Source: Paraburkholderia silvatlantica (GTDB lineage Bacteria; Pseudomonadota; Gammaproteobacteria; Burkholderiales; Burkholderiaceae). Taken from it: a DNA stretch of 64,000 nt. The position numbers and the translations under genes were made by a program. The stretch covers positions 248,001 to 312,000 of the forward strand of contig NZ_QEOL01000005.1 of NCBI RefSeq assembly GCF_003096715.1. The letters run 5' to 3'. Positions 55,428 through 64,000 of this stretch are shown here, piece by piece (position 1 is the first letter of the stretch; every line of letters begins with the position of its first letter). A model generated the notes under the pieces. That model was not told the origin of the DNA. It worked only from the letters and a program-made list of their open reading frames with translations, and did not search any database.

Positions 55428-56336
55428 ATGGACGTCAATGCGCTGACCCTGCTCGTCGAGATTCTCGACGCGGGCAACCTGAGCGAGGCGGCGCGCCGGC
55501 TCAAGATGAGCCGCGCGAACGTCAGCTACCACCTCAATCACCTGGAGAAGTCGATCGGCCTGCAGCTCGTGCGCCGCACCACGCGCCGTGTCGAGCCGAC
55601 CGAAATCGGCCTGAAGCTCTACGAGCACGGCCGCGCGATCCAGAACGCGCTGCTCGCCGCGCGCGAATCGGTCTCCACCCTCGGCCAGAGCCTGCAGGGG
55701 CGCGTGCGGCTTTCGGTGCCGAGCGGCTACGGGCAACTCGTGATGTCGGACTGGCTGATCCAGTTCAAGCGGATGTACCCCGGCATCGTGCTCGACGTGA
55801 TGTTCGAGAACCGCGTGGAAGACCTGCTGCGCGACGAAGTCGATATTGCCGTGCGCGTGATGCACGAGCCGCCGCAGAATCTCGTGGCGCGCGACATGGG
55901 GCCGGTGAAGTACATCGCGTGCGCGCGCAAGGAATGGGCTGAAAGGCACGGCATGCCGCAAACGCTGGAAGATCTGGCGCGCGCGCCCGTCATCACGGCG
56001 ACGGTGGTGGGGCGGCAATTGCGCCTGGCGGGCTATCTGAACGAGGACCGGCACGAGGTGCTGCTCGAGCCCTCGATTATTTCGGAAAACTTCCTGTTTT
56101 TGCGCCAGTCGATTCTCGCGGGACTCGGCGTGGGCATCGTGCCCGACTACGTGATGCACGACGACATTCGCCGGGGCGCGGCCGTGACGTCGCTCGACGC
56201 CTGGCGCCTGAGCATTTTCGGCACGCATATGTATATGCTCTATATGCCGAACCGCCACCACACGCGGGCGGCGTCCACCTTCATCGATTACGTGCTGGGC
56301 GAGGCCCGCAAGACCGGGCGCGGCGCGGATGCGTGA
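55428..56336 (+). CDS. LysR-family regulator
   Basis: A 302-residue LysR-type regulator. The N-terminal winged helix is MDVNALTLLVEILDAGNLSEAARRLKMSRANVSYHLNHLEKSIGLQLVRRTTRRVEPTEIG, followed by a linker helix and a periplasmic-binding-protein-like effector domain (GRVRLSVPSGYGQLVMSDWL, DIAVRVMHEPPQNLVARDMG). It is divergent from the CoA-transferase/dehydrogenase operon, with operator-like TTGACA palindromes between, so it probably controls that operon in response to an acid or acyl-CoA. Confidence 0.88.
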   Translation: MDVNALTLLVEILDAGNLSEAARRLKMSRANVSYHLNHLEKSIGLQLVRRTTRRVEPTEIGLKLYEHGRAIQNALLAARESVSTLGQSLQGRVRLSVPSGYGQLVMSDWLIQFKRMYPGIVLDVMFENRVEDLLRDEVDIAVRVMHEPPQNLVARDMGPVKYIACARKEWAERHGMPQTLEDLARAPVITATVVGRQLRLAGYLNEDRHEVLLEPSIISENFLFLRQSILAGLGVGIVPDYVMHDDIRRGAAVTSLDAWRLSIFGTHMYMLYMPNRHHTRAASTFIDYVLGEARKTGRGADA

Positions 56337-56371
56337 GCGGCGCATGCAGCACGCCACCACGCACCGCGCAT

Positions 56372-56776
56372 TCAAGAGTCCTGTGCGGCATTGCTGTCCC
56401 GGTTCGCGTCTCGCGCACGCTCGCCGCCTGCACTGGCACTGGCACTGGCCGCGTCCGGCCTTCCGCGCGTCACGGACGAAACGGCGACGCGCTGCTGGAT
56501 CCCGGCCTTGGTGAGCATATGCGCGCTGATGGGCGCGGTGAGAAACAGGAACGCCGGAATCAGCACTTCGTGCAGGCTCGCGAAATTATTGTGCGCACTG
56601 AAATACACGACGGAAGCGAGCACGACGCCGCCCACGCCGAGCGTGGTCGACTTGGTCGGTCCGTGCAGGCGCATGTAGAAGTCGGGCAGGCGTGCGAGTC
56701 CTATGGCGCCGATCAGCGTGAACGCGCTGCCGAGCAGGAGCAGCACGCAGACAATCGCTTCGATGACGGTTTGCAT
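56372..56776 (-). CDS. phaG: Mrp/Pha cation:proton antiporter subunit G
   Basis: A 134-residue subunit of the multi-subunit K+(Na+)/H+ antiporter in the inner membrane. The family pattern is present: LLLLGSAFTLIGAIGLARLPDFYMRLHGPTKSTTLGVGGVV and FLFLTAPISAHMLTKA, giving three helices. The final 25 residues are a hydrophilic Ala/Ser/Arg tail not typical of the family. It is the last gene of the operon, 12 bases after phaF. Confidence 0.9.
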   Translation of the reverse strand: MQTVIEAIVCVLLLLGSAFTLIGAIGLARLPDFYMRLHGPTKSTTLGVGGVVLASVVYFSAHNNFASLHEVLIPAFLFLTAPISAHMLTKAGIQQRVAVSSVTRGRPDAASASASAGGERARDANRDSNAAQDS

Positions 56777-56788
56777 GACGCACGCGTC

Positions 56789-57064
56789 CTAGTTCAGTTC
56801 GATGATGTCGCCGCGCTGCAGGTACTTGGTGAACGCGACGGTCGCCACGAACCCCATCACCGCGATGAGCAGCGCGATTTCGAAGAAGACCGTCGAGCGC
56901 AGCATGATGCCGTAGACGACGATGAGCGCGATCGCGTTGATATTGAGCGTGTCGAGCGCAACGAGCCGGTCGGGCAGCGAAGGCCCGCGCACGAGGCGCA
57001 CGAGCGTGAGCAGGAACGCGAGCCCGAGGATCGCGAACGACACCGGAATGACGATGGCTAGCAT
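56789..57064 (-). CDS. phaF: Mrp/Pha antiporter subunit F
   Basis: A 91-residue three-helix membrane subunit. Key family sequence: VRLVRGPSLPDRLVALDTLNINAIALIVVYGI. The start at 57064 overlaps the end of phaE by seven bases, which points to coupled translation. The order E-F-G matches other Mrp operons. Confidence 0.92.
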   Translation of the reverse strand: MLAIVIPVSFAILGLAFLLTLVRLVRGPSLPDRLVALDTLNINAIALIVVYGIMLRSTVFFEIALLIAVMGFVATVAFTKYLQRGDIIELN

Positions 57065-57549
57065 GCGAAGATCTCCATGAGCGGGGCTTCGTAACGGGAC
57101 TTGATCAAGGCGACGAGCGCGGCTTCGTCTTCGAGGTCGAGCACGTGCACGACGAGGCGTCTGCGGTCGTCGGAGAGCTCGGCGCACAGCGTGCCGGGGC
57201 TCAGCGAGACGATGCTGATGAGCGCCGCCAGCGCGATTTCGTGGGTGCTGTCGAGCGGCACGTCGATGAAGGCGGGGCGCAGGCGCTGCGTCGGGCCAAG
57301 CACGAGCAACGCGACTTCGAGATTCGCCACGAGGATGTCGTAGAGCACATGCCCGAGGAGCCGTACGAGCCGCCACGGCTTGCCGAAGCGCACGGGCGTG
57401 AGCCACAGCCCTTCGCCCACGCGGTAGGCGATGGCGGTCCCGAGCACGAATCCGAGGAGCAGGTTGCCCGGCGACACGTCGTTCATCAGCAAGACCCAGC
57501 ACACGAGCAGCACGACGGTGAGCCAGGGGTGCGGAAAGAGCCTCTTCAT
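57058..57549 (-). CDS. phaE: Mrp/Pha antiporter subunit E
   Basis: A 163-residue subunit. It has two hydrophobic N-terminal segments (PWLTVVLLVCWVLLMNDVSPGNLLLGFVLGTAIAY) and the conserved VLYDILVANLEVALLVLGP region, with LISIVSLSPGTLCAELSDDRRRLVVHVLDL forming the cytoplasmic MnhE domain. It lies one base after phaD and overlaps phaF. Confidence 0.92.
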   Translation of the reverse strand: MKRLFPHPWLTVVLLVCWVLLMNDVSPGNLLLGFVLGTAIAYRVGEGLWLTPVRFGKPWRLVRLLGHVLYDILVANLEVALLVLGPTQRLRPAFIDVPLDSTHEIALAALISIVSLSPGTLCAELSDDRRRLVVHVLDLEDEAALVALIKSRYEAPLMEIFAC

Positions 57550-57550
57550 G

Positions 57551-59215
57551 TCAGCTTCCTCCGCCTTGTGACGTTTGCGTGGCCTGCGCGGGCAGGATCG
57601 CGTGAACATAGGCTTCGCGGTCGAACAACTGCGCGGCGGTGGCGTCGAGATACTGCTTGAGCGGGCCGGCGAACACCGTTGCCGCCACCACGCCCGCGAG
57701 CAGCAGCGCACACGCGGCGAGCCTGGCGCGGCTGTCGCGCGGCGCGCCGGCGGGTGCGCCGTCGCAGGCGCGCGCGGCGGGCATCGCCCACAGCAGGCGC
57801 GTGCCTGTGCGGCTGAGCGCGACGATCGACAGCAGGCCCGCGATCAGCACGGCGGGCCACAGCACGACGGCCTGCGCAAGCGGTGTGGCGGCGAGCACCA
57901 TGGCCTTGCCGAGAAAGCCCGAGAGCGGCGGCAGGCCCACAGCGCCAACCGCTGCAGCGAGATAGAGCACGCCGGCGATGTTCGAGGGCCAGGGCGCAGG
58001 CGTTTTTTCTGGGTCCGCAGCCCCGGGCGGCGTTGCGATCGGCTCGCTGTCCGCTTCGGGCGTGATGGCGGGTGCGGTGGCGTCGTCGAGCGATTCGAGC
58101 GACGCGGGCTCGCGCGTTTCGGGGGCAGCGGGCACGGCCGCAGGCTCGCTGGCTTCGGGCTCCAGTGCATCGGCGAGCATGAACAGTGCGCCCGTGCATA
58201 GCGTCGTGCTGATGAGGTAGTACAGCAGCGCGCTCCACGCGAGCACGGTTTGCAGCGTGACGGCCGCAATCAGCAGGCCGACCGAGACCAGCACGAGAAA
58301 GCCGGTCGTGGTCTTGAGGCTCGATACCGCGAGCGCGCCGAGCGCGCCATAGACGATCGTCGCGATGGCGAGCCACCACGCCCATTGATGCAGGAACGCG
58401 TCGAGCACGCCGCCCGCCGCGCCGAACACGAGCGCGTCGCAGCGCAGCATCGCGTAGATGCCCACCTTGGTCACGATCGCGAACAGCGCAGCCACCGGTC
58501 CGATTGCGCTTCGGTACGCCTGCGGCAGCCAGAACGACATGGGGAACACGGCGGCCTTGAGGCCGAATACGAGCATGAGCGTCGCGCCCGCGAACTGGGC
58601 GAGGGGCAGCGAAGCGGGGTCCAGGTGCGCGAGCCGTTCGCCCGCGTCGGCCATGTTGAGCGTGCCCGTGAGGCCGTATAGCACGCCCAGCGCGATCAGG
58701 AAGAACGACGAGCCCACGAGGTTCAGCAGCATGTAGTGCAGGCCGTTGCGCACGCGGCGGCGTCCGCCGCCATGCAGCAGCAGCGCGTAAGAGGCGATCA
58801 GCAACAGTTCGAAGAAGACGAACAGATTGAAGAGATCGCCGGCGAGAAACGCGCCGTTCAGGCCCATCAGTTCGAACTGCACGAGCGCGCGGTAGTAGCG
58901 CCCGCGCCGGGCGTCGGCGCTCGTGGTGCCGAGCAGGCAGCAGCACGCGAGCAGCGCGGTCAGCACGAGCATGAGCGCGCCGAGCCGGTCGATCTGCAAC
59001 ACGATGCCGAACGGCGCGGGCCACGCGCCGAGCGCATAGCCGGCAATCCGTCCTTGCGCCGCGAACTCGGCGAGCGCCACCGCGATGGGCAGCAGCGCAA
59101 GCGTGGCAATCACGTTGATCGCGCGCTGCAGGCGCTTCGCGCGCAGCGGCAGCGCAACGATCGCGCCGGCCGCGAACAGCGGAATCAGGATGGGGAGGAT
59201 GAGAGCGTGATTCAT
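57551..59215 (-). CDS. phaD: Mrp/Pha antiporter subunit D with long hydrophilic insert
   Basis: A 554-residue subunit homologous to complex I NuoM/NuoN, with about 14 helices. It has the conserved ELMGLNGAFLAGDLFNLFVFFELLLIASYALL, where the second glutamate is essential for proton movement in this family, and FGLKAAVFPMSFWLPQAYR with the lysine channel site. Residues about 350-408 are an unusual Pro/Ala/Glu-rich hydrophilic loop between helices. It makes the protein longer than usual. The ATG overlaps the phaC stop (ATGA). Confidence 0.9.
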   Translation of the reverse strand: MNHALILPILIPLFAAGAIVALPLRAKRLQRAINVIATLALLPIAVALAEFAAQGRIAGYALGAWPAPFGIVLQIDRLGALMLVLTALLACCCLLGTTSADARRGRYYRALVQFELMGLNGAFLAGDLFNLFVFFELLLIASYALLLHGGGRRRVRNGLHYMLLNLVGSSFFLIALGVLYGLTGTLNMADAGERLAHLDPASLPLAQFAGATLMLVFGLKAAVFPMSFWLPQAYRSAIGPVAALFAIVTKVGIYAMLRCDALVFGAAGGVLDAFLHQWAWWLAIATIVYGALGALAVSSLKTTTGFLVLVSVGLLIAAVTLQTVLAWSALLYYLISTTLCTGALFMLADALEPEASEPAAVPAAPETREPASLESLDDATAPAITPEADSEPIATPPGAADPEKTPAPWPSNIAGVLYLAAAVGAVGLPPLSGFLGKAMVLAATPLAQAVVLWPAVLIAGLLSIVALSRTGTRLLWAMPAARACDGAPAGAPRDSRARLAACALLLAGVVAATVFAGPLKQYLDATAAQLFDREAYVHAILPAQATQTSQGGGS

Positions 59216-59565
59216 TCGCCGCGCATCTCCGGGCCGCTGCGCCGCGGGTTGTCGCCGTCCACATGATCGGTGCCGTCGATCGCGAGCGCGCGCAGCGCGA
59301 GCACGACCGTGAAGGCCGTCATGGCGAAGCCGATCACGATCGCCGTGAGCACGAGCGCCTGCGGCACCGGGTCGGCATAGTGCGCGAGCGCCGCGATCAC
59401 GGGCGGCCTGCCGGTGGAGAGCCGGCCCATGCCGAGCAGGAACAGGTTGATCGCATACGAGAACAGCGTGATGCCGAGGATCACGGGCAGCACGCGGGCG
59501 CTCAGCAGCAGATAGATGCCGCTCGCGCAGAGTACGCCGAGCGTAATGGCGAAGGCGGCTTCCAT
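59212..59565 (-). CDS. phaC: Mrp/Pha antiporter subunit C
   Basis: A 117-residue NuoK-like subunit with three helices: LGVLCASGIYLLLSARVLPVILGITLFSYAINLFLL, then PVPQALVLTAIVIGFAMTAFTVVLALR. The short hydrophilic C-terminus DGTDHVDGDNPRRSGPEMRGE is as expected. It overlaps phaA/B by one base (TGATG) and phaD by four. The symbol here means the antiporter subunit, not polyhydroxybutyrate synthase. Confidence 0.92.
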   Translation of the reverse strand: MEAAFAITLGVLCASGIYLLLSARVLPVILGITLFSYAINLFLLGMGRLSTGRPPVIAALAHYADPVPQALVLTAIVIGFAMTAFTVVLALRALAIDGTDHVDGDNPRRSGPEMRGE

Positions 59566-62372
59566 CAGCTTTTCTCCACGGATTGCATGTCCTTGTCGCG
59601 CACGCCGAGGTGCGAGACGATCGTGAGCGTCGTGCCGACCACGGCGCCAAGCACGCCGAGGTCGAACAGCATGGCCGTGCTCAGTTCGATTTCGCCGATC
59701 AGCGGCACGTGCAGATGGCCGAACGCGCTCGTGAGGAAGGGCCGGCCGAGCACGATCGCGCCCACGCCCGTTGCGGCTGCGACGAGAATGCCGAGGCCCG
59801 CGAGCGCGCGGTAGTTGATACGGACGCGCGACTCGGTCCACAGCACGCCGCTCGCCACGTATTGCAGCAGCAGTGCGATGGAGATCACGAGCGAGGCGAT
59901 AAAGCCGCCGCCCGGCAGATTGTGGCCGCGCAGAAAGATGAAGACGGCAACGAGCAGGGTGAGCGGCAGCATGAGGCGCGCGAGAATGGCGAGCAGCAGC
60001 GGATGCGACTGCGACGACCACGGCAGGCCGCCCGGGCCCGTATCGGGCGATTTCAGGCGCAGGCCGCGCAGCAGCGCCTTCACGGCGAGCCCCGCCACCA
60101 CCAGCACGCTGATCTCGACCATCGTGTCGAAGCCGCGGAAGTCCACGAGGATCACGTTCACCACATTGTGGCCGCCGCTGCCCGGCAGCGCGTTGGCGAG
60201 AAAGAACTGACCGACGCCATCGACGGGTGCACGCGTCATCACCGCATATGCCACGGCGCCGATCAGCGCGCCGCCCGCGAGCGCGAGCACCGCGTTGCGG
60301 GCACGCGCGCCTCGCGGCTGCTGCGCGCGCTGCACGACAGGCAGAAAGTAGATGGCGAGCACGAGCAGCAGCACGGTGACCACTTCCACGGAGATCTGCG
60401 TGAGCGCGAGATCGGGCGCGGAAAACCGCACGAACGCCAGCGTGACGAGCAGCCCGCAGGTGCTCAGCATCACGAGCGCATAGAGCGTATTGGCGCGCAC
60501 GAGCACGACGCCTGCCGCCATCAGCGCCATCAGCACGAGGCCGACGAGCGTCATTGCGTCGAGCGGCGCCGAGCGATACGCGCCGTCCAGCGCCGGCAGG
60601 GCGAGCAGCGCTGCGCCGGGCACGATCAGCATCGCCGTGATCATCCACGCGAGATAGGAGGGCAATGACCGCGTTTCAAAGCGATTCACCACGAAGCCCG
60701 CGGCTTTTTCGAGTTGCTGCACGAAGCGGTCGAAGCCTTCGCTCGCGTTCATTTCGGAAAGCATCGAACGATGGTGGCGGAACGCGTCGCGGCGATAGAA
60801 GAACAGCAGCGCGCCGCCCGCGAACGACACGCAGCTCATCAGGAGCGGCAGATTGATGCCGTGCCACAAGCTCAGGCTGTACGTGGGCACGACGCCGCCC
60901 AGCGTGAACCACGCCGCGGACTCGAGCATCTTGCCGATGGTCCGCTCCGGCACGAGCCCCACGAGCAGACAGATGACGACGAGAATCTCGACGGGCAGCT
61001 TCATGAAGCGCGGCGGTTCGTGTGGCGGGTAGTGCGGAAGGTCGTGCGGCGTCTCGCCGTCGAAGAACACGCCCCACACGAAGCGCAGCGAGTACGCCAC
61101 CGAGAGCCCCGCCGCGATGACGGCGAGCGCGGGAATGATCCAGTTGAAGTCGCCAAGGAGTCCTTGTGCAAGCGTTTCGCCGAAGAACATCTCCTTCGAG
61201 AGGAAGCCGTTGAGCAGCGGCACGCCCGCCATGGCGAGCGATGCCACGGCGGCCAGCGCGGCGGTATGCGGCATGAAGCGGCGCAGGCCGCGCAGGCGGC
61301 CCAGATCGCGCGTGCCCGTTTCATGGTCGATGATGCCCGCCGCCATGAAGAGCGAAGCCTTGAATACCGCGTGGTTGAAGGTGTGAAAGAGCGCGGCGAC
61401 AGTGGAGAGCTGCGTGTCGAGGCCGAACAGCAGCACGATGAGCCCGAGATGGCTGATGGTGGAATACGCGAGCAGGCCCTTGAGGTCGCGCTGCACGAGC
61501 GCCATGGCTGCGCCGCCCGTGAGCGTGACGAGGCCGATCAGGCTCGTCACGTAGAAGAACCAGTCGGTGCCTTCGAGCACAGGGTAAAAGCGCGCGATAA
61601 GAAAAATACCCGCCTTCACCATGGTCGCCGAATGCAGGTACGCGGAAACGGGCGTCGGCGCCGACATCGCATGCGGCAGCCAGAAGTGGAACGGAAACTG
61701 CGCCGACTTCGTGCAGGCCGCGAAAAGAACGAGCAGCAGAATCGCGGGATACAGCGGATCGCGCTGCACGAGGCCCGCATGCGCGAGCACGACATCGAGG
61801 TCGTAGCTGCCGCAGACATGGCCGAGCAGCAGCACGGCGGCCAGCAGCGCGAGACCGCCCGCGCCCGTGATGGCGAGCGCCATGCGCGCGCCGCGCCGCG
61901 CTTCGGGGCGCGAAGGCCAGAAGCCGATCAGCAGGAACGACACGATGCTCGTGAGTTCCCAGAAGATCACGAGCAGCAGCAGGTTGTCCGACAGCACCAC
62001 GCCGAGCATCGCGCCCATGAAGAGCAGCAGCAGCGCGTAAAGGCGCGGCAGCGACTCGCTGCCCGCGAGGTAGTAGCGCGCGTAGATAAAAACCAGCAGG
62101 CCGATCGCGAGCACGAGCAGTGCGAACATGAACGAAAGACCGTCCAGACGCAGCGCGAACGAGAGGCCGAACTGCGGGATCCAGTCGGCTTGCCAGTGCA
62201 GCACGCCATGAGTGGCCATGCCCACGCGTTCGCTGCCCAGCAGTCCCAGGCCGAAGAGCGCGGCCGCGAATGCGACCCATGTGCCGAAGGCGGAGCGGCC
62301 AGGGAGCGGCCCCGCGAACGCGACGAGCGCCGCGGCGACGAACGGTAATACGACGAGCCAGCCCATTGCCAT
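59565..62372 (-). CDS. phaAB: Mrp/Pha antiporter fused subunits A and B
   Basis: A 935-residue inner-membrane subunit. The first 500 residues are NuoL-like (GLSFMFALLVLAIGLLVFIYARYYL, DNLLLLVIFWELTSIVSFLLIGFW, KSAQFPFHFWLPHAMSAPTPVSAYLHSATMVKAGIFLIARFYPV). After an A-type C-terminal extension the last 150 residues are subunit B (LRGHNLPGGGFIASLVISIALLLQYVA). The A/B fusion defines the group 2 (Pha-type) Mrp antiporters, which exchange K+ or Na+ for H+ and support pH and salt homeostasis. It is the first gene of the operon; GGGGAG precedes the ATG at 62372. Confidence 0.92.
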   Translation of the reverse strand: MAMGWLVVLPFVAAALVAFAGPLPGRSAFGTWVAFAAALFGLGLLGSERVGMATHGVLHWQADWIPQFGLSFALRLDGLSFMFALLVLAIGLLVFIYARYYLAGSESLPRLYALLLLFMGAMLGVVLSDNLLLLVIFWELTSIVSFLLIGFWPSRPEARRGARMALAITGAGGLALLAAVLLLGHVCGSYDLDVVLAHAGLVQRDPLYPAILLLVLFAACTKSAQFPFHFWLPHAMSAPTPVSAYLHSATMVKAGIFLIARFYPVLEGTDWFFYVTSLIGLVTLTGGAAMALVQRDLKGLLAYSTISHLGLIVLLFGLDTQLSTVAALFHTFNHAVFKASLFMAAGIIDHETGTRDLGRLRGLRRFMPHTAALAAVASLAMAGVPLLNGFLSKEMFFGETLAQGLLGDFNWIIPALAVIAAGLSVAYSLRFVWGVFFDGETPHDLPHYPPHEPPRFMKLPVEILVVICLLVGLVPERTIGKMLESAAWFTLGGVVPTYSLSLWHGINLPLLMSCVSFAGGALLFFYRRDAFRHHRSMLSEMNASEGFDRFVQQLEKAAGFVVNRFETRSLPSYLAWMITAMLIVPGAALLALPALDGAYRSAPLDAMTLVGLVLMALMAAGVVLVRANTLYALVMLSTCGLLVTLAFVRFSAPDLALTQISVEVVTVLLLVLAIYFLPVVQRAQQPRGARARNAVLALAGGALIGAVAYAVMTRAPVDGVGQFFLANALPGSGGHNVVNVILVDFRGFDTMVEISVLVVAGLAVKALLRGLRLKSPDTGPGGLPWSSQSHPLLLAILARLMLPLTLLVAVFIFLRGHNLPGGGFIASLVISIALLLQYVASGVLWTESRVRINYRALAGLGILVAAATGVGAIVLGRPFLTSAFGHLHVPLIGEIELSTAMLFDLGVLGAVVGTTLTIVSHLGVRDKDMQSVEKS

Positions 62373-62541
62373 TCGACACTCCCCGTGAATCCGGCAGGGC
62401 GCCGAGCCGCCGCGCCGCAGTTCACGATCATAGCCGCAAACGGGGACGGAGTTCATTCATGTGGCATCGAGGCGGCCACGGGGTGTCATGCGAAAGAAAC
62501 GTGTGTCAGGTCCTCCGGCCCTGGGGGCTCGTCGACGATCT

Positions 62542-62691
62542 TCACATCGGCCAGACGAAGGTTTCGTGAGCGCGCGTCGTTTTGCCGATGTCCACCGTGC
62601 GCCGCTCCGTATTGCCGCCATGGCTCGCGGTGACCACATAGCGGCCGTCCGGAATCGAAACGAGCATGAACGGGCCTTGCGACGCCGTCAC
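62542..62691 (-). pseudogene. Remnant of a carboxypeptidase-regulatory-like (beta-sandwich) protein
   Basis: Directly after the lactate permease stop there is a 49-codon open stretch starting with GTG (GTGA overlap). It reads GPFMLVSIPDGRYVVTASHG and GGNTERRTVDIGKTT, ending HETFVWPM. The pattern of LVSIPDGRYxVTAxHGGxTxxRTVDI is the last beta-strands of carboxypeptidase-regulatory-like exported proteins, which are normally over 100 residues with a signal peptide. The signal peptide and first strands are missing, so this is probably the 3' end of a deleted gene. A short functional protein cannot be excluded. Confidence 0.5.
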
Positions 62692-64000
62692 TGCGCAATC
62701 ATGCCGGTCAGCACATAAGCCTGAACCAGCGTCACCACGCCCACGACAGCCGCGAAGAACAGGCTGTGACGCACGGTGAAGCGGAACAGCGACGACTCCT
62801 TGCCGACGAGGCCGGTTGCCGCGCAGGCCACCGCGATCGACTGCGGCGAAATCATCTTGCCGCTCACGCCGCCCGAGGTGTTGGCTGCGACGAGCAGCGT
62901 GTCCGAGACGTTGATCTGGTGCGCCGTGGTGTGCTGCAGCGAGCAGAACAGCGCGTTCGACGACGTATCGGAGCCCGTGAGGAACACGCCGAGCCAGCCG
63001 AGGAACGGCGAGAAGAACGGGAAGGCGGCGCCGGTGCCCGCAAGCGCGAGCGCGAGCGTGGACGACATGCCCGAGTAGTTCGCGACGAACGCGAAGGCGA
63101 GCACGAGACCGATGGAAAGCACGGGGCGGCGCAGTTCGCCGAGCGTCTCGAAGAACGCGGCCACGGCGGCGCGCGGCTTCATGCGCAGCAGGAGCGCGGA
63201 GAGGATCGCGGTGATCATGATCGCGGTGCCCACGGCCGAGAGCCAGTCGAGCTTGAACACGGCCTCATAGGGCTTGGCTGACGCGACGATCGGCGCCGTG
63301 CGCACCACGAGCCGGTCGAGCCCCGGCACGTGCAGGCTCAGAATCGTGCCCGCGAGCGGCCCCTTCGCGGCGAAGAGCGCCTTGAACGGCTTGACGCTCC
63401 ACACCGTCACGATGGCGGTGAGCAGAATGAACGGCGACCACGCGCGCACCGTTTGCGCGACGCTGTATGGCGAAGCCTTGCGGCTCGAAGCGGCCGCACG
63501 CGAACCGCCGCCGCCGAAGCCGCCCAGCGCGGCGGCACCGCCGCTCACCGTCACGCTCGCGCCTTGCGCGGCCCGGCGCGGCTGCCACACATTGAGGAAC
63601 GCGGCGAGCGCGACGAGGCTCACGAGCGCCGAGGTGATGTCCGGCAGCTCGGGCCCGATGTGGTTCGACGTGAAGTACTGCGTCACGGCGAAGCTGCCGC
63701 CGGCCACGAGCGCGGCGGGCCACGTTTCCTTCACGCCGCGCTTGCCGTCCATGATGAAGACGAGCCAGAACGGCACGAACAGCGAGAGCAGCGGCAACTG
63801 GCGGCCCGCCATCGCGCCGATCAGGAACGGATCGATGCCCGTCACCTGGCCGGCGACGATGATGGGAATACCCATCGCGCCGAACGCAACCGGAGCGGTA
63901 TTGGCGATGAGGCACAGGCCGGCGGCGTAGAGCGGCTCGAAACCGAGGCCGACGAGCAGCGCCGAGGTGATCGCCACGGGCGCGCCGAAGCCCGCTGCGC
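62688..64000 (-). CDS. lctP: L-lactate permease, 5' end outside the window
   Basis: The visible part is 437 codons, in frame to the window edge; the start lies beyond 64000. The protein is a lactate:H+ symporter of the LctP family. Seen here are [83 protein letters not shown] and [19 protein letters not shown], all highly conserved in the family. A Ser/Gly/Ala-rich hydrophilic loop lies around 63480-63570. Its stop overlaps the remnant described at 62542. Confidence 0.93.
   Translation of the reverse strand, partial: AAGFGAPVAITSALLVGLGFEPLYAAGLCLIANTAPVAFGAMGIPIIVAGQVTGIDPFLIGAMAGRQLPLLSLFVPFWLVFIMDGKRGVKETWPAALVAGGSFAVTQYFTSNHIGPELPDITSALVSLVALAAFLNVWQPRRAAQGASVTVSGGAAALGGFGGGGSRAAASSRKASPYSVAQTVRAWSPFILLTAIVTVWSVKPFKALFAAKGPLAGTILSLHVPGLDRLVVRTAPIVASAKPYEAVFKLDWLSAVGTAIMITAILSALLLRMKPRAAVAAFFETLGELRRPVLSIGLVLAFAFVANYSGMSSTLALALAGTGAAFPFFSPFLGWLGVFLTGSDTSSNALFCSLQHTTAHQINVSDTLLVAANTSGGVSGKMISPQSIAVACAATGLVGKESSLFRFTVRHSLFFAAVVGVVTLVQAYVLTGMIAQ

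Overview
The window is G+C-rich, densely coding chromosomal DNA. Gene content points to Burkholderia sensu lato (Burkholderia, Paraburkholderia or Caballeronia): several DUF4148 exported proteins, a leucine-degradation operon with a TetR regulator, a DyP-encapsulin pair, an Mrp/Pha cation antiporter with fused A/B subunits, and many TetR/GntR/LysR/AraC regulators. This assignment rests on recognition of families; nothing in the window names a species. There are no rRNA or tRNA genes, insertion sequences, prophage or CRISPR arrays that I can see, so this looks like ordinary chromosome.

Layout. 1-3.6 kb: two MFS transporters and a small winged-helix-like protein. 3.8-8.6 kb: small envelope proteins around a very large bifunctional penicillin-binding protein. 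8.7-15.3 kb: TetR regulator and the liuABCD leucine/isovalerate operon. 15.3-22.2 kb: XRE regulator, a GalU-like protein with an altered active-site signature, CDP-diacylglycerol diphosphatase, amidase, ferritin-like protein and NADPH-FMN reductase. 22.4-27.1 kb: a candidate small RNA and two regulator/target pairs (GntR with an MFS permease, TetR with a glutathione S-transferase). 27.2-29.3 kb: small envelope proteins, including a His/Gly repeat lipoprotein and two DUF4148 proteins.

29.4-33 kb: a ferredoxin translationally coupled to a ferritin-like/VIT1 iron transporter, then a sigma-54 activator. 33.1-36.8 kb: small proteins, a strongly structured leader RNA candidate, cytochrome b561, a purine permease and a third DUF4148 protein. 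36.8-42.9 kb: AraC regulator divergent from a valine/isobutyrate-type operon (acyl-CoA dehydrogenase, acyl-CoA synthetase, enoyl-CoA hydratase, 3-hydroxyisobutyryl-CoA hydrolase). 42.9-49.3 kb: ClC channel, PpnP, an encapsulin with its DyP peroxidase cargo, and a three-domain DedA/PAP2/LssY protein whose PAP2 motifs are lost. 49.5-56.3 kb: a CoA-transferase/paired acyl-CoA dehydrogenase/FadB-like operon divergent from a LysR regulator. 56.4-62.4 kb: the six-gene phaABCDEFG antiporter operon. 62.5-64 kb: a gene remnant and the 3' part of an L-lactate permease.

The common thread is catabolism of branched-chain or dicarboxylic acyl-CoAs, each operon with its own divergent regulator, interleaved with envelope, iron and oxidative-stress functions. 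I did not find a clearly unprecedented multi-gene system. The most unusual items are the GalU-like protein, the catalytically degenerate DedA/PAP2/LssY fusion, the PBP with a large insert, the ferredoxin/iron-exporter pair and the three-way-junction leader.
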